Origin: Olleya sp. YS | GTDB taxonomy: Bacteria > Bacteroidota > Bacteroidia > Flavobacteriales > Flavobacteriaceae | Direction: 5' to 3' | NCBI RefSeq assembly: GCF_029760915.1 | Contig: NZ_CP121685.1 | Location: forward strand, 2,567,001-2,631,000 | DNA length: 64,000 bases | The notes under the pieces: generated by a model | What the model saw: only the letters and a program-made list of their open reading frames with translations | Databases searched by the model: none | Told to the model about the DNA's origin: nothing | Shown: positions 55,346 to 63,343 of the stretch, in pieces | How the letters are laid out: each line of letters begins with the position of its first letter | Numbering within the stretch: the first letter of the stretch is position 1 | Translations under genes and position numbers: made by a program

Positions 55346-55765
55346 TTAATCTAGAAATTTGGCTTTTAAATCTGGAGTTGGAATCATACAAGCCTCTTGT
55401 TTTCCATACCATTTATATCTGTTTTTAGCAACAAAGTCGTACACCCAATCTCTTATAAACTTTGGTATGATTAAAAAGACCGCAATCACATTGCTAGGAA
55501 AACCTAAATGTTTTGCAATATGTAAAGCAGCTGTAGATTTAATTTTAAGACCTGTATCTTTAGAATACAATAAAATAGAATCCGTATTACTAGTATCTAA
55601 ATTATAGTGATTTATAATTTGTTGACCCACTTCACCTTGCAAAGGTGCAAACATAAATACGTTTTTTTTATCATGTTTAATAACGAATTGCACAGAACTG
55701 TTACAGAGGTTACAGACACCATCAAAAAGTATTAATTGTTTATGTTTTGGGAGTTCTTTTATCAC
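55346..55765 (-). CDS. DCC-family (DUF393) thiol-disulfide oxidoreductase-like protein
   Basis: A 139-residue thioredoxin-like protein named for its Asp-Cys-Cys region. The motif ILFDGVCNLCNSSVQF holds the CXXC pair at the end of strand 1, and FAPLQGEVGQQII, ALHIAKHLG, and a C-terminal YDFVAKNRYKWYGK are family features. The redox function is inferred from the fold and CXXC; the partner is unknown. The likely start is GTG at 55765, giving MIKELPKHKQLILFDG; no ATG precedes the motif. It stands alone between two repeat-bearing intergenic regions. Confidence 0.85.
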   Translation of the reverse strand: MIKELPKHKQLILFDGVCNLCNSSVQFVIKHDKKNVFMFAPLQGEVGQQIINHYNLDTSNTDSILLYSKDTGLKIKSTAALHIAKHLGFPSNVIAVFLIIPKFIRDWVYDFVAKNRYKWYGKQEACMIPTPDLKAKFLD

Positions 55766-56094
55766 GTTACAAAAATACGATTTTGATTGCTAAATTAAAG
55801 TTAAAACATAAAGAGTACGCCAAAAATTAAAATGGTTTATGTTCATTTTGTCTTGATACTAAACGAACCAAAAAATCAAATCAAAATATAGGAAATCGCT
55901 GAAGCACCATTCACTATCGGAATTTCGTGCTTGAAGCTACGCTTCGCATCTACATTCCTTCGTTCATTATTTCTGAATTTTGATGAATCCGATTGTATCG
56001 GAATTCCAAGAAGCATAATGTTTTAAGCTATGATTTTTATTTATAAGTACGAGTGACTGATTACTAGGATTGCAAACTGAATACTGAACACTGC
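55766..56094. other. 329-base gap with several short inverted repeats
   Basis: No gene is visible. It holds an 8-bp inverted repeat GTTCATTT...AAACGAAC (55841-55868, one mismatch), hairpins GAAGC-TAC-GCTTC and CCGAT-TGT-ATCGG further right, and near the mutS2 end degenerate short repeats (ACTGATTAC, ACTGAATAC, ACTGAACAC, ACTGCTTAC; about 56052-56100). The pieces look like remnants of dispersed repeats. The transcript of mutS2 ends into this region, so one of the hairpins may stabilise or terminate it. Confidence 0.5.
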
Positions 56095-58263
56095 TTACTT
56101 CTTTACTGCCTCAACCAATTCCAACAAATCCACATTTACATTAGTCGTAAACATGCCATAATTTACAATTGCTTTTCCTTTTTCAAATTTATCAATGCTG
56201 CCAACAGAGCGTCCATCGTGCATACGTACGCGATCACCAACTTTTAGGATAGGTTTAGGTTTTTCAACAGGTTTTGCTTTTTCTTTGGCTGCTTTTTTCT
56301 TTTTACGAATGACTTCTACCTTTTTTTCAGCTTCTTTTTTGATTTGTTGTTCTTTGTTTTTCTCTGCTCTGGCTTGCTTTGCAGAAATCTTTTTACGTTT
56401 AGAATTTTCTATTTGTACCAAACGGAAAAGTTCTGCCATCAGCTCACGCTTTTTCTTGTCGTTAAAGTACTTTTCTGCAATATCATTAACCTTTTGTCCT
56501 AAGTAAATTAAGCGTTGATTACTGTCATACAACTCTTGGTAGCTTTCTAATTTTTTCTGAATTTTTAAATTGATTTCCTCTAATTTGTCTGCTTCAGATT
56601 GTTTTTTCTTTTCGTTAACTTTTAGAGACTCGCTTGTTTTTTCCAGCTTAGCACGTTGCTTCTGAAGCTTAGCAATGGTAGCATCAAAACGGACTTTGCT
56701 ACGTTCAATCTTCTTTTTTGCTCTATTTATTAAGCTATATGGAATTCCGTTTTTTTGTGCGACTTCAAACGTAAAACTACTACCAGCTTGACCTAAAGCC
56801 AGTTTGTACATTGGTTCTAACGTACGCTCGTCAAACATCATGTTGGCATTAATCATATCATCCTTTTCATTAGCTAGCATTTTTAGGTTAGCATAATGCG
56901 TCGTAATAATACCGTAAGCATCTCGAGCATAAAATTCTTCTAAAAATGTTTCAGCTAAAGCACCACCTAATTCTGGATCAGAACCAGTACCAAATTCATC
57001 TATTAAAAATAGCGTGTTTTTATTACACTTCTTTAAAAAATAATTCATTTGCTTCAGTCGGTAACTATACGTACTCAAATGGTTTTCTATAGATTGGTTG
57101 TCTCCAATATCTGTTAATATTCGATCAAAAATACTGACTTCACTACGCTCATGCACAGGAATTAGCATCCCACTTTGCAGCATCAATTGTAGTAAGCCAA
57201 CCGTTTTTAGGGTAATACTTTTTCCTCCTGCATTGGGTCCAGAAATAACTATAATTCTACTTCCTTTGTGCAACTCGATAGTTTGCGGGAAGGTTTTTTC
57301 CTTCTTTTCTAAATTGGTTAAATAGAGAAGTGGATGATAGGCATCACGTAAAAACACACGTTTATCGTCACTGATTTTTGGTAAAATCCCATTCATAGAT
57401 TTGGCGTACTTCGCTTTTGCAGAAATCACATCTATTTCAGTTAAAAACAACTGATATTGCTCGATTAACGGTAGAAACTGTCGTAAAAAGTTAGTGACTT
57501 CTTTTAAAATACGCACGACTTCTTCACCTTCCTCGTATTGTAAATTATTAAGCTCGCGACTGTGTTGCAAAGTAGTTTCAGGCTCGATGTAAACGATACT
57601 TCCCGTTTTACTTCCACCCATAATGGCACCTTTAACCTTACGTCTGTACATGGCTTTGACAGCCAATACACGTTTGTTATCGACCACAGATTCTCTAATA
57701 TCATCCAAATACTCTAGATTGTGGTACATGTTTAATGCAGAGGTAAAGCTAGAGTTAATCTTACCTTTAAGCTTATTGATTTGTTGTCTAAGACTTTGCA
57801 ATAATGGAGAGGCATTATCTTTAACATCTCCAAAACGGTCCACTACTGCATCAATTTTTTCTATTATGGCAGTAGTGACTTCTACACGTTTAGAATACGA
57901 AGTCAGGTTTGGATAATACTCTTCAAACTTATTTAAAAACTTAACAATCTCGTTAGCAGTTAAGGATATGGATACAATTTTTTTAAGGCTGTGTGTGTCT
58001 AAATAAGTGTTTTCTATCTTTAGGAGTTGCAACTCTTTGGTAATGGTATCAAACCCATGATTTGGGATACGATTATCGTTATAAAACGAGGATACATACT
58101 CATTGGTTAATTGCAAAGCGTCTAGTAATTGGTCTTTATCGTTAAAGGGTGTAATCTCTTGTACTTTTAGATTACCCAAATGCGTAACACAATACTCGCT
58201 AACCTGCTGCAAAACTGTAGCAAACTCTAAATCTTGTAATGTTTTTTGATGGATGTTTATCAT
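56095..58263 (-). CDS. mutS2: MutS2 family ATPase lacking an Smr domain
   Basis: A 722-residue MutS-superfamily protein. A helical lever/clamp domain (about 1-300) precedes the ATPase, with Walker A GPNAGGKS near 341-348, Walker B TLFLIDEFGTGSDP and the composite-site TTHYANLK. A long charged coiled coil (about 500-650) follows, and then a KOW-like beta domain (LKVGDRVRMHDGRSVG). The C-terminal Smr nuclease domain of Bacillus and Helicobacter MutS2 is absent. Family proteins suppress recombination or rescue collided ribosomes. Without Smr, cutting would need another protein. A hairpin may mask the ribosome-binding region of the ATG at 58263. Confidence 0.92.
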   Translation of the reverse strand: MINIHQKTLQDLEFATVLQQVSEYCVTHLGNLKVQEITPFNDKDQLLDALQLTNEYVSSFYNDNRIPNHGFDTITKELQLLKIENTYLDTHSLKKIVSISLTANEIVKFLNKFEEYYPNLTSYSKRVEVTTAIIEKIDAVVDRFGDVKDNASPLLQSLRQQINKLKGKINSSFTSALNMYHNLEYLDDIRESVVDNKRVLAVKAMYRRKVKGAIMGGSKTGSIVYIEPETTLQHSRELNNLQYEEGEEVVRILKEVTNFLRQFLPLIEQYQLFLTEIDVISAKAKYAKSMNGILPKISDDKRVFLRDAYHPLLYLTNLEKKEKTFPQTIELHKGSRIIVISGPNAGGKSITLKTVGLLQLMLQSGMLIPVHERSEVSIFDRILTDIGDNQSIENHLSTYSYRLKQMNYFLKKCNKNTLFLIDEFGTGSDPELGGALAETFLEEFYARDAYGIITTHYANLKMLANEKDDMINANMMFDERTLEPMYKLALGQAGSSFTFEVAQKNGIPYSLINRAKKKIERSKVRFDATIAKLQKQRAKLEKTSESLKVNEKKKQSEADKLEEINLKIQKKLESYQELYDSNQRLIYLGQKVNDIAEKYFNDKKKRELMAELFRLVQIENSKRKKISAKQARAEKNKEQQIKKEAEKKVEVIRKKKKAAKEKAKPVEKPKPILKVGDRVRMHDGRSVGSIDKFEKGKAIVNYGMFTTNVNVDLLELVEAVKK

Positions 58264-58269
58264 AGCGAC

Positions 58270-58287
58270 TCCCTTAGAAAAAAGGGA
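58270..58287 (-). promoter_or_regulatory. Hairpin covering the mutS2 translation-initiation region
   Basis: On the minus strand TCCCTT and AAGGGA form a 6-bp stem with a 6-base loop, ending 6 bases before the mutS2 ATG. The right arm AAGGGAG is the only purine-rich Shine-Dalgarno-like stretch there, so the fold would hide it. Confidence 0.4.
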
Positions 58288-58442
58288 TCTAATTCTTGTT
58301 AACTTTTATTTTCTTTTCTTAGCAAAGCAAAGTTAATGAATAGTTGTGAGACTAGGAATTTTGGGAGGTTAGCTTAAGGGTTTTGTTTCTGATTTTGTTC
58401 CATGTATAAGCAACTAGTTTAGTAAACAAAAACGAATGCGAT

Positions 58443-58461
58443 AAAATTCCGAAGGAATTTT
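58443..58461 (-). terminator. Hairpin AAAATTCC-GAA-GGAATTTT
   Basis: A perfect 8-bp stem 25 bases beyond the stop of the MORN lipoprotein gene, with T residues next to it on both strands. It may end that transcript. It also belongs to the flank of the cassette-like unit described in the findings. Confidence 0.45.
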
Positions 58462-58481
58462 TCAAATAGGCAACGAACAAG

Positions 58482-58502
58482 GCAATTAATTATACAAGTT
58501 GT
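58482..58502 (-). repeat. Left end of a cassette-like unit
   Basis: Reads on the minus strand as ACAACTTGTATAATTAATTG (then C). It is an imperfect inverted copy of the sequence at 59271-59290. It covers the last codons and the stop of the lipoprotein gene. Confidence 0.45.
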
Positions 58503-59262
58503 TGTGGTTAGTTATTTTGTCCGAAACATAAACTTCCTTTTCAAAATATTTTTTGTGATTGCTTATAGTTCCGATTGCAGAATCATTTCCAATATTTTTG
58601 ATTTCGTATAATTCCTCCACAATTTGTCCTTTAATCTTTTGATTACCTTTTTTAAATCCATAAATTCCAAATCTATAATCATCATCTTCAATTCCAAAAG
58701 TGTCTAATTTTATTTCATTTTCTGTGTACTGATTTTCAATTACTACGTACATTAATTTTTTGTAAACTTCGATATTCGAGTTATAATCAAAACTAGCTAT
58801 GTTTTTTCCAACTTGAATTGTATCTGAAATCTTTATGTTGAAGAATGAACTATTTTTATGTTTAATCTTTCCATTTTGATCATAATATATTGATTGATTT
58901 TTGTAAGAACTATCTCTTAATATTAACCATTCCGATTTTTCAGTTAGTTTTCCTTTGTCATTGTAGTAAGTCCACCAACCAATCGGCAAACTATTTTTGA
59001 TCAACCCTTTTTCTTTTATTTTTCCATTATAATAGTAGCAAAACAGTGTGTCTGTAAGTATTCCATTTTTTATGTATGATAGAGATTTCAAATTCCCATT
59101 CGGATAATGTTCTCCACCATAACCGGTAAATGTTGAATCTATTTTTGAATCATCAAATTCCACTTTTACTAATTGTCCATTGTATTCCTGAAAAATTTCC
59201 TTTTTTTCGGACTTGCAATTAAAAAGTAGTATTGAAATTAGTATGTAGATCAGTTTTTTCAT
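58486..59262 (-). CDS. MORN-repeat (YwqK-like) lipoprotein
   Basis: A 258-residue lipoprotein (MKKLIYILISILLFNCKSEK, lipobox Cys16). The body has several MORN_2/YwqK-type repeats, roughly one per 23 residues between about 45 and 130 (HYPNGNLKSLSYIKNG, YYNGKIKEKGLIKNSLPIGWW, YNDKGKLTEKSEW, YDQNGKIKHK). The second half is beta-rich with no named domain. The ATG at 59262 was chosen over an upstream TTG because it starts the lipoprotein signal. The YwqK label antitoxin is a database name and no toxin is visible. It sits between inverted terminal sequences and looks like accessory cargo. Confidence 0.72.
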   Translation of the reverse strand: MKKLIYILISILLFNCKSEKKEIFQEYNGQLVKVEFDDSKIDSTFTGYGGEHYPNGNLKSLSYIKNGILTDTLFCYYYNGKIKEKGLIKNSLPIGWWTYYNDKGKLTEKSEWLILRDSSYKNQSIYYDQNGKIKHKNSSFFNIKISDTIQVGKNIASFDYNSNIEVYKKLMYVVIENQYTENEIKLDTFGIEDDDYRFGIYGFKKGNQKIKGQIVEELYEIKNIGNDSAIGTISNHKKYFEKEVYVSDKITNHNNLYN

Positions 59263-59270
59263 AATTAACA

Positions 59271-59290
59271 ACAACGTATAGTTATAGCGA
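59271..59290 (+). repeat. Right end of a cassette-like unit
   Basis: ACAACGTATAGTTATAGCGA lies 8 bases upstream of the lipoprotein ATG and is an imperfect inverted partner of 58482-58502: ACAAC, GTATA and a TTA core are shared. Confidence 0.45.
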
Positions 59291-59391
59291 GTTTTCAGTT
59301 ATCTATAATCGAATGTTAAGCTAAGTTAATTTTTTTACATTTTATAGTCAAAGTACTGGATACAGATATTAAATATAGTTTTTAACATTTA

Positions 59392-60882
59392 TTAATAACT
59401 AGACACAGTCATCACCACCAAAGTAAACACAATTAGAATAATAAATAATGGCATGACAAACTTTAACCACTTATTAAATCCAACTTTAACCACTGCTAAA
59501 GACGCTAAAATCAAGCCTGTTGGATTGATAAAGTAAAATAATCCCATACCATATTGGTAAGCATTAACCACAATCTCACGACCAACACCAACGCTATCTG
59601 CTAAAGGTGACATAATAGGCATGGTTAAAACAGCCATACCTGAACTACTAGGTATAAAAAAGGAGAGTCCAGCATAAAGCGTGGTCATAACCGTTGCAAA
59701 TAGTCCTTTATTCATCCCTTCGGTTACAGAACTTGCGTAATAGAGTAGTGTGTCGCTAATTAATCCGTCTGCCATAATTACGGTCACACCTCGTGCAATT
59801 CCAATAATTAAAGCAACACCTAATAAGTCTCCTGCACCTTTAACAAAGGTGTCAATAAAATCGGTTTCTTTAATGTTTGCTATTATACCTATAAGAATGG
59901 CTCCAACCAAAAAGGTTGCAGTCATTTCTACAAACCACCATTCTAAAGACACTACACCATAAATCATAATTACAAAACATAGTGCAAATACAAATAGTGA
60001 CAAGCGTAAACGCGTCGTGAATCTTACAATTTTAGTTGTGGATTGCGTGAATAAAGCAGCTATTTGCTGTTGCTGGTCATAAATTACAGATTTGGTTGGA
60101 TCGTTTTGAACGCGTTTACCATATCTAATAATATATATAATAGCTATTGTTGTACAAGCTAACAACATAAACACACGTCCCCAAACACCAGTAGTCCAAC
60201 TAATACCTGCAGCATCACTAGCAATTATAGTACTAAACGGATTAATCGTGGAGCACATCGTACCAATTGAACTGCCCAAAAAGATACACGCTATACCAAC
60301 CATAGCATCATATTTTGCTGCTAAAAACACAGGAATTAGAATAGGGAAGAAGGCAATGGTTTCTTCTGCAAAACCAAAAGTAGTTCCACCTGCTGCGACT
60401 AAAGTGGTGACTAATATAATTAAGATGAATTCGCGACCTTTTAATACATCTGCTAACCAACCGATTCCAGCATCAAAAGCACCTGTACTGTTGATGATTC
60501 CTATTAATCCACCTATAATTAATACTAGGAAAATGATATCTGCTGCTTCAATAATTCCTTTTACTGGCGATTTTACAAAATCGAAAAACCCTTGTGGTTT
60601 AGCGTCCAGTTTTTGGTAAGTATTTGGAATATTTATAGGTTTATAAATATCTCCATTAGTAAATTTTTCTAACGGAATTTTAATAGCTAATGCCTCTAAC
60701 GATTCTTGAGTTGCAGGAAGTGTTTCAGTGTTATTAATTCCAACTCTAGTAAATGCATTACTGTCTTTATCGTAGCCCAAGGTATCGTATTTACCAGCTG
60801 GTACTAACCAAGTTAGCAGCGTGACTAATCCAGCAATGATGAGTAGAATGGTTTGAGCTGAAGGGAATTTTAGGTTTTTCAT
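59392..60882 (-). CDS. YfcC/DcuC family permease
   Basis: A 496-residue inner membrane protein with 11-13 TM helices and one large extracytoplasmic loop after the first helix (about residues 30-105). Family features include FPSAQTILLIIAGLVTLLTWLVPAG at the N-terminus, GGTTFGFAEETIAFFPILIPV, GSSIGTMCSTINPFST and FFIPSSSGMAVLTMPIMSPL. The family moves C4-dicarboxylates, short-chain acids or amino-acid-like compounds; specificity cannot be read from the sequence. Monocistronic. ATG at 60882. The ung gene diverges from it with 69 bases between the two starts. Confidence 0.88.
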   Translation of the reverse strand: MKNLKFPSAQTILLIIAGLVTLLTWLVPAGKYDTLGYDKDSNAFTRVGINNTETLPATQESLEALAIKIPLEKFTNGDIYKPINIPNTYQKLDAKPQGFFDFVKSPVKGIIEAADIIFLVLIIGGLIGIINSTGAFDAGIGWLADVLKGREFILIILVTTLVAAGGTTFGFAEETIAFFPILIPVFLAAKYDAMVGIACIFLGSSIGTMCSTINPFSTIIASDAAGISWTTGVWGRVFMLLACTTIAIIYIIRYGKRVQNDPTKSVIYDQQQQIAALFTQSTTKIVRFTTRLRLSLFVFALCFVIMIYGVVSLEWWFVEMTATFLVGAILIGIIANIKETDFIDTFVKGAGDLLGVALIIGIARGVTVIMADGLISDTLLYYASSVTEGMNKGLFATVMTTLYAGLSFFIPSSSGMAVLTMPIMSPLADSVGVGREIVVNAYQYGMGLFYFINPTGLILASLAVVKVGFNKWLKFVMPLFIILIVFTLVVMTVSSY

Positions 60883-60951
60883 TATTTAATTTTAACAGAA
60901 CTAAAGATAGTATTATTTTAGACTGAAATTATTCACCTTTTGCCAAAAGAT

Positions 60952-61617
60952 ATGAACGTAGATATTCACGACAGCTGGAAAACACATTTAAATGAAGAGT
61001 TTGACAAACCTTATTTTGAAGCATTGGCTGAGTTTGTAAAATCTGAATACAAACAACACCAATGTTTTCCTCCAGGACAATTGATATTTAATGCGTTTGA
61101 AGCTTGTCCTTTAGACGATTTAAAAGTGGTTATAATTGGTCAAGATCCTTACCATAATTACAACCAAGCGAATGGATTATGTTTTAGTGTGAATGATAAC
61201 GTTGCACATCCACCTTCATTAATTAATATTTTTAAAGAAATTGAAAGTGATGCAGGTAAACCTTATCCATCAAGCGGAAACCTAGAACGATGGGCAACAC
61301 AAGGTGTATTTTTATTAAATGCAACACTAACAGTTAGAGCACATGAAGCAGGAAGTCATCAAGGGAAAGGTTGGGAAATATTTACAGATGCTGTAATTAA
61401 AACCATCAGCGATAAAAAAGAAAACGTCGTGTTTTTACTTTGGGGAGGATTTGCCAAAAAAAAAGCGAAACTAATTGATGGTTCAAAACATCATATTTTG
61501 CAATCTGGACATCCTTCGCCTTTAAGTGCTAATCGTGGGTATTGGTTTGGGAATGGGCATTTCAGCCAAACTAATAAATTATTGGAGGCAAATGGTTTAA
61601 AAGGGATTGATTGGTAG
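60952..61617 (+). CDS. ung: Uracil-DNA glycosylase, family 1
   Basis: A 221-residue base-excision repair enzyme that removes uracil from DNA. The water-activating motif GQDPYHN has Asp64, the Pro-rich and leucine loops are visible, and HPSPLSANRGYWF near residue 187 is the minor-groove intercalation motif. AGSHQGKGWEIFTD and LNATLTVRAHEAG are also typical. I chose the ATG at 60952 over the TTG at 60940, which lies in a CACCTTTTGCC sequence close to the -7 consensus. Its stop abuts the stop of the facing gene at 61618, with no bases between. Confidence 0.96.
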   Translation: MNVDIHDSWKTHLNEEFDKPYFEALAEFVKSEYKQHQCFPPGQLIFNAFEACPLDDLKVVIIGQDPYHNYNQANGLCFSVNDNVAHPPSLINIFKEIESDAGKPYPSSGNLERWATQGVFLLNATLTVRAHEAGSHQGKGWEIFTDAVIKTISDKKENVVFLLWGGFAKKKAKLIDGSKHHILQSGHPSPLSANRGYWFGNGHFSQTNKLLEANGLKGIDW

Positions 61618-62472
61618 TTATAACTCTTCAACCAAATCTTTATAGTCCCATTTTTCTGGTATAATATTAAGTGCAAATAACTCGTCTTGTACTTTTTTTA
61701 TGGTTTGTTTAGAGATATTGTCTTGTGACCATTCTGTTAAACTTAACCATTCTTGTACATCTTCTAGTTCTTGCTCATAACGATTTGCAATCATACGATC
61801 TATACTTGGGATGTCTTTAAACTCGGAAGTAGTACTATTTACTATATCTAGTATGGTTTTAACATCGTCTTTATTAGTTTTTAAAAACTCTTCTCTAACA
61901 GCAATCACAAAGCAAGGCCAAGCGGAAGGACAATTACCAACGCGTCTAAACGTGCCATTATCCACCAGTGGTTTGGTTGTAAATTTTTCCCACATGAAGT
62001 AATCTGCTTTACCTTCGGTTAAGCCTTCTACAGCACCTTCTAAATTTTTAATGACTTCAAAATTTAAATCTTTTTCTAGATCCCAACCATTATTTTCAGC
62101 ATTGATATAGGCCATTAAATGTGATCCAGATCCATATCTACTAATAGCTGCTTTAGTTCCTTTTAATTCATTTATCGTGTTATAACTAGAATTTGCTGCA
62201 ACATGGATTCCCCAAATCAAAGGGGTTTTAACAAAGATTTGAACAATTTTTGATTTATTTCCTGCAATAATATCTTTAACAATACCTTCTGTTAAAATAA
62301 CAGCCATATCGATATCACCATCACGTAAGCCTTTACACATCGCACCTGTACCACCAAAATAATCTTTCCAACGCAAGTTGATACCTTCTGCTTTGTATTC
62401 ACCATTTTTTAAACCTAAATACCAAGCTAAATTGAAATGTTCTGGTACACCACCAATATTAATTTGCTTCAT
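61618..62472 (-). CDS. Cytosolic solute-binding-fold protein (Ca3427/NMT1-like)
   Basis: A 284-residue protein with the two-lobed fold of periplasmic substrate-binding proteins (IGGVPEHFNLAWYLGLKNGEYKAEGI, then DIDMAVILTEGIVKDII, ISRYGSGSHLMAYI) but without signal peptide or lipobox. It resembles the NMT1/THI5-like group and its fungal Ca3427 relative. No ABC permease or ATPase genes are close. It may bind or sense a small pyrimidine-like or cofactor-related ligand in the cytoplasm, a guess supported only by fold and by the adjacent nucleoside phosphorylase. I chose the ATG at 62472, one base beyond the phosphorylase stop. It abuts ung. Confidence 0.78.
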   Translation of the reverse strand: MKQINIGGVPEHFNLAWYLGLKNGEYKAEGINLRWKDYFGGTGAMCKGLRDGDIDMAVILTEGIVKDIIAGNKSKIVQIFVKTPLIWGIHVAANSSYNTINELKGTKAAISRYGSGSHLMAYINAENNGWDLEKDLNFEVIKNLEGAVEGLTEGKADYFMWEKFTTKPLVDNGTFRRVGNCPSAWPCFVIAVREEFLKTNKDDVKTILDIVNSTTSEFKDIPSIDRMIANRYEQELEDVQEWLSLTEWSQDNISKQTIKKVQDELFALNIIPEKWDYKDLVEEL

Positions 62473-62473
62473 G

Positions 62474-63343
62474 CTATTCAATTATTTTATTTAAGGTGTA
62501 TTTAATTAAATCGTCAACAATTTGCTTTGGGTTACTACTAAATTCGCCTGTTGCTCTGTTTGCAATTATAGCATTCATAGATACTGCACGATGTCCTAAC
62601 AATTTTGACAACCCATAAATACCAGCAGTTTCCATTTCTAGATTAGTAATAGGTTGACCAGAATGGTTAAATGAAGCTAGTTTATCATTTAATCCGTTAT
62701 CTTGGATTGGCAATCGTAAAATACGACCCTGAGGTCCATAAAACCCTACATTTGTTGCAGTAAATCCAGAAACCGTTTTATCAGATTGCATCTTTTCAAC
62801 TAAATATTTATCTGCTTTGACTACATATGGTTTTGATTTGGATTGAGACCAATTAGTATGTTGTACTAAAGCATTTGATGTTTCCTGATCTTGTATAGAT
62901 TCGCTATTATAAAAATGAAGTAGACTATCAAATCCCACAGCTTTTTCACTAATTAAAAAAGAATCAATAGGTATGTGTCTTTGAATAGATCCTGAAGTAC
63001 CAATTCTAATTATATCTAAGGATTTTAAAGTTTTGTTTACAGTTCTAGTGCTTAAATCTATATTAACTAATGCATCTAATTCATTAAACACAATATCGAT
63101 ATTATCAGTTCCGATTCCGGTTGAAATAACTGTGATTTTTTTGCCTTTATATGTTCCTGTTTGGGTATGAAATTCTCTTTTATGCGTTTTAAAATCTACT
63201 GAATCAAAATACTGAGTGATGTTAGATACACGATCTGGATCACCAACAGTAATAATGGTTTCAGCTATATGTTCTGGTTTTAAATTAAGATGATAGACAC
63301 TACCGTCTGGATTTAATATAAGTTCTGATTCTTTTATAGCCAT
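62474..63343 (-). CDS. Nucleoside phosphorylase (uridine phosphorylase-like)
   Basis: A 289-residue member of the PNP/UDP family. The phosphate-binding VGDPDRV near 33-39, the RIGTSGSI loop and the ribose/base site NLEMETAGIYGLSKLLGH are visible. The length and GDPDRV motif favour the uridine-phosphorylase subgroup, which cleaves uridine to uracil and ribose-1-phosphate. It is preceded by the DUF1835 gene with no gap and followed by the solute-binding-like gene after one base, so the three are surely cotranscribed. The base preference cannot be settled by sight. Confidence 0.86.
   Translation of the reverse strand: MAIKESELILNPDGSVYHLNLKPEHIAETIITVGDPDRVSNITQYFDSVDFKTHKREFHTQTGTYKGKKITVISTGIGTDNIDIVFNELDALVNIDLSTRTVNKTLKSLDIIRIGTSGSIQRHIPIDSFLISEKAVGFDSLLHFYNSESIQDQETSNALVQHTNWSQSKSKPYVVKADKYLVEKMQSDKTVSGFTATNVGFYGPQGRILRLPIQDNGLNDKLASFNHSGQPITNLEMETAGIYGLSKLLGHRAVSMNAIIANRATGEFSSNPKQIVDDLIKYTLNKIIE

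Noticed and set aside
58482-59290. Classical integron cassette or insertion sequence
   Set aside because: No integrase, transposase or canonical attC core (GTTRRRY) is visible. Only imperfect inverted ends are seen, so a neutral description was used.
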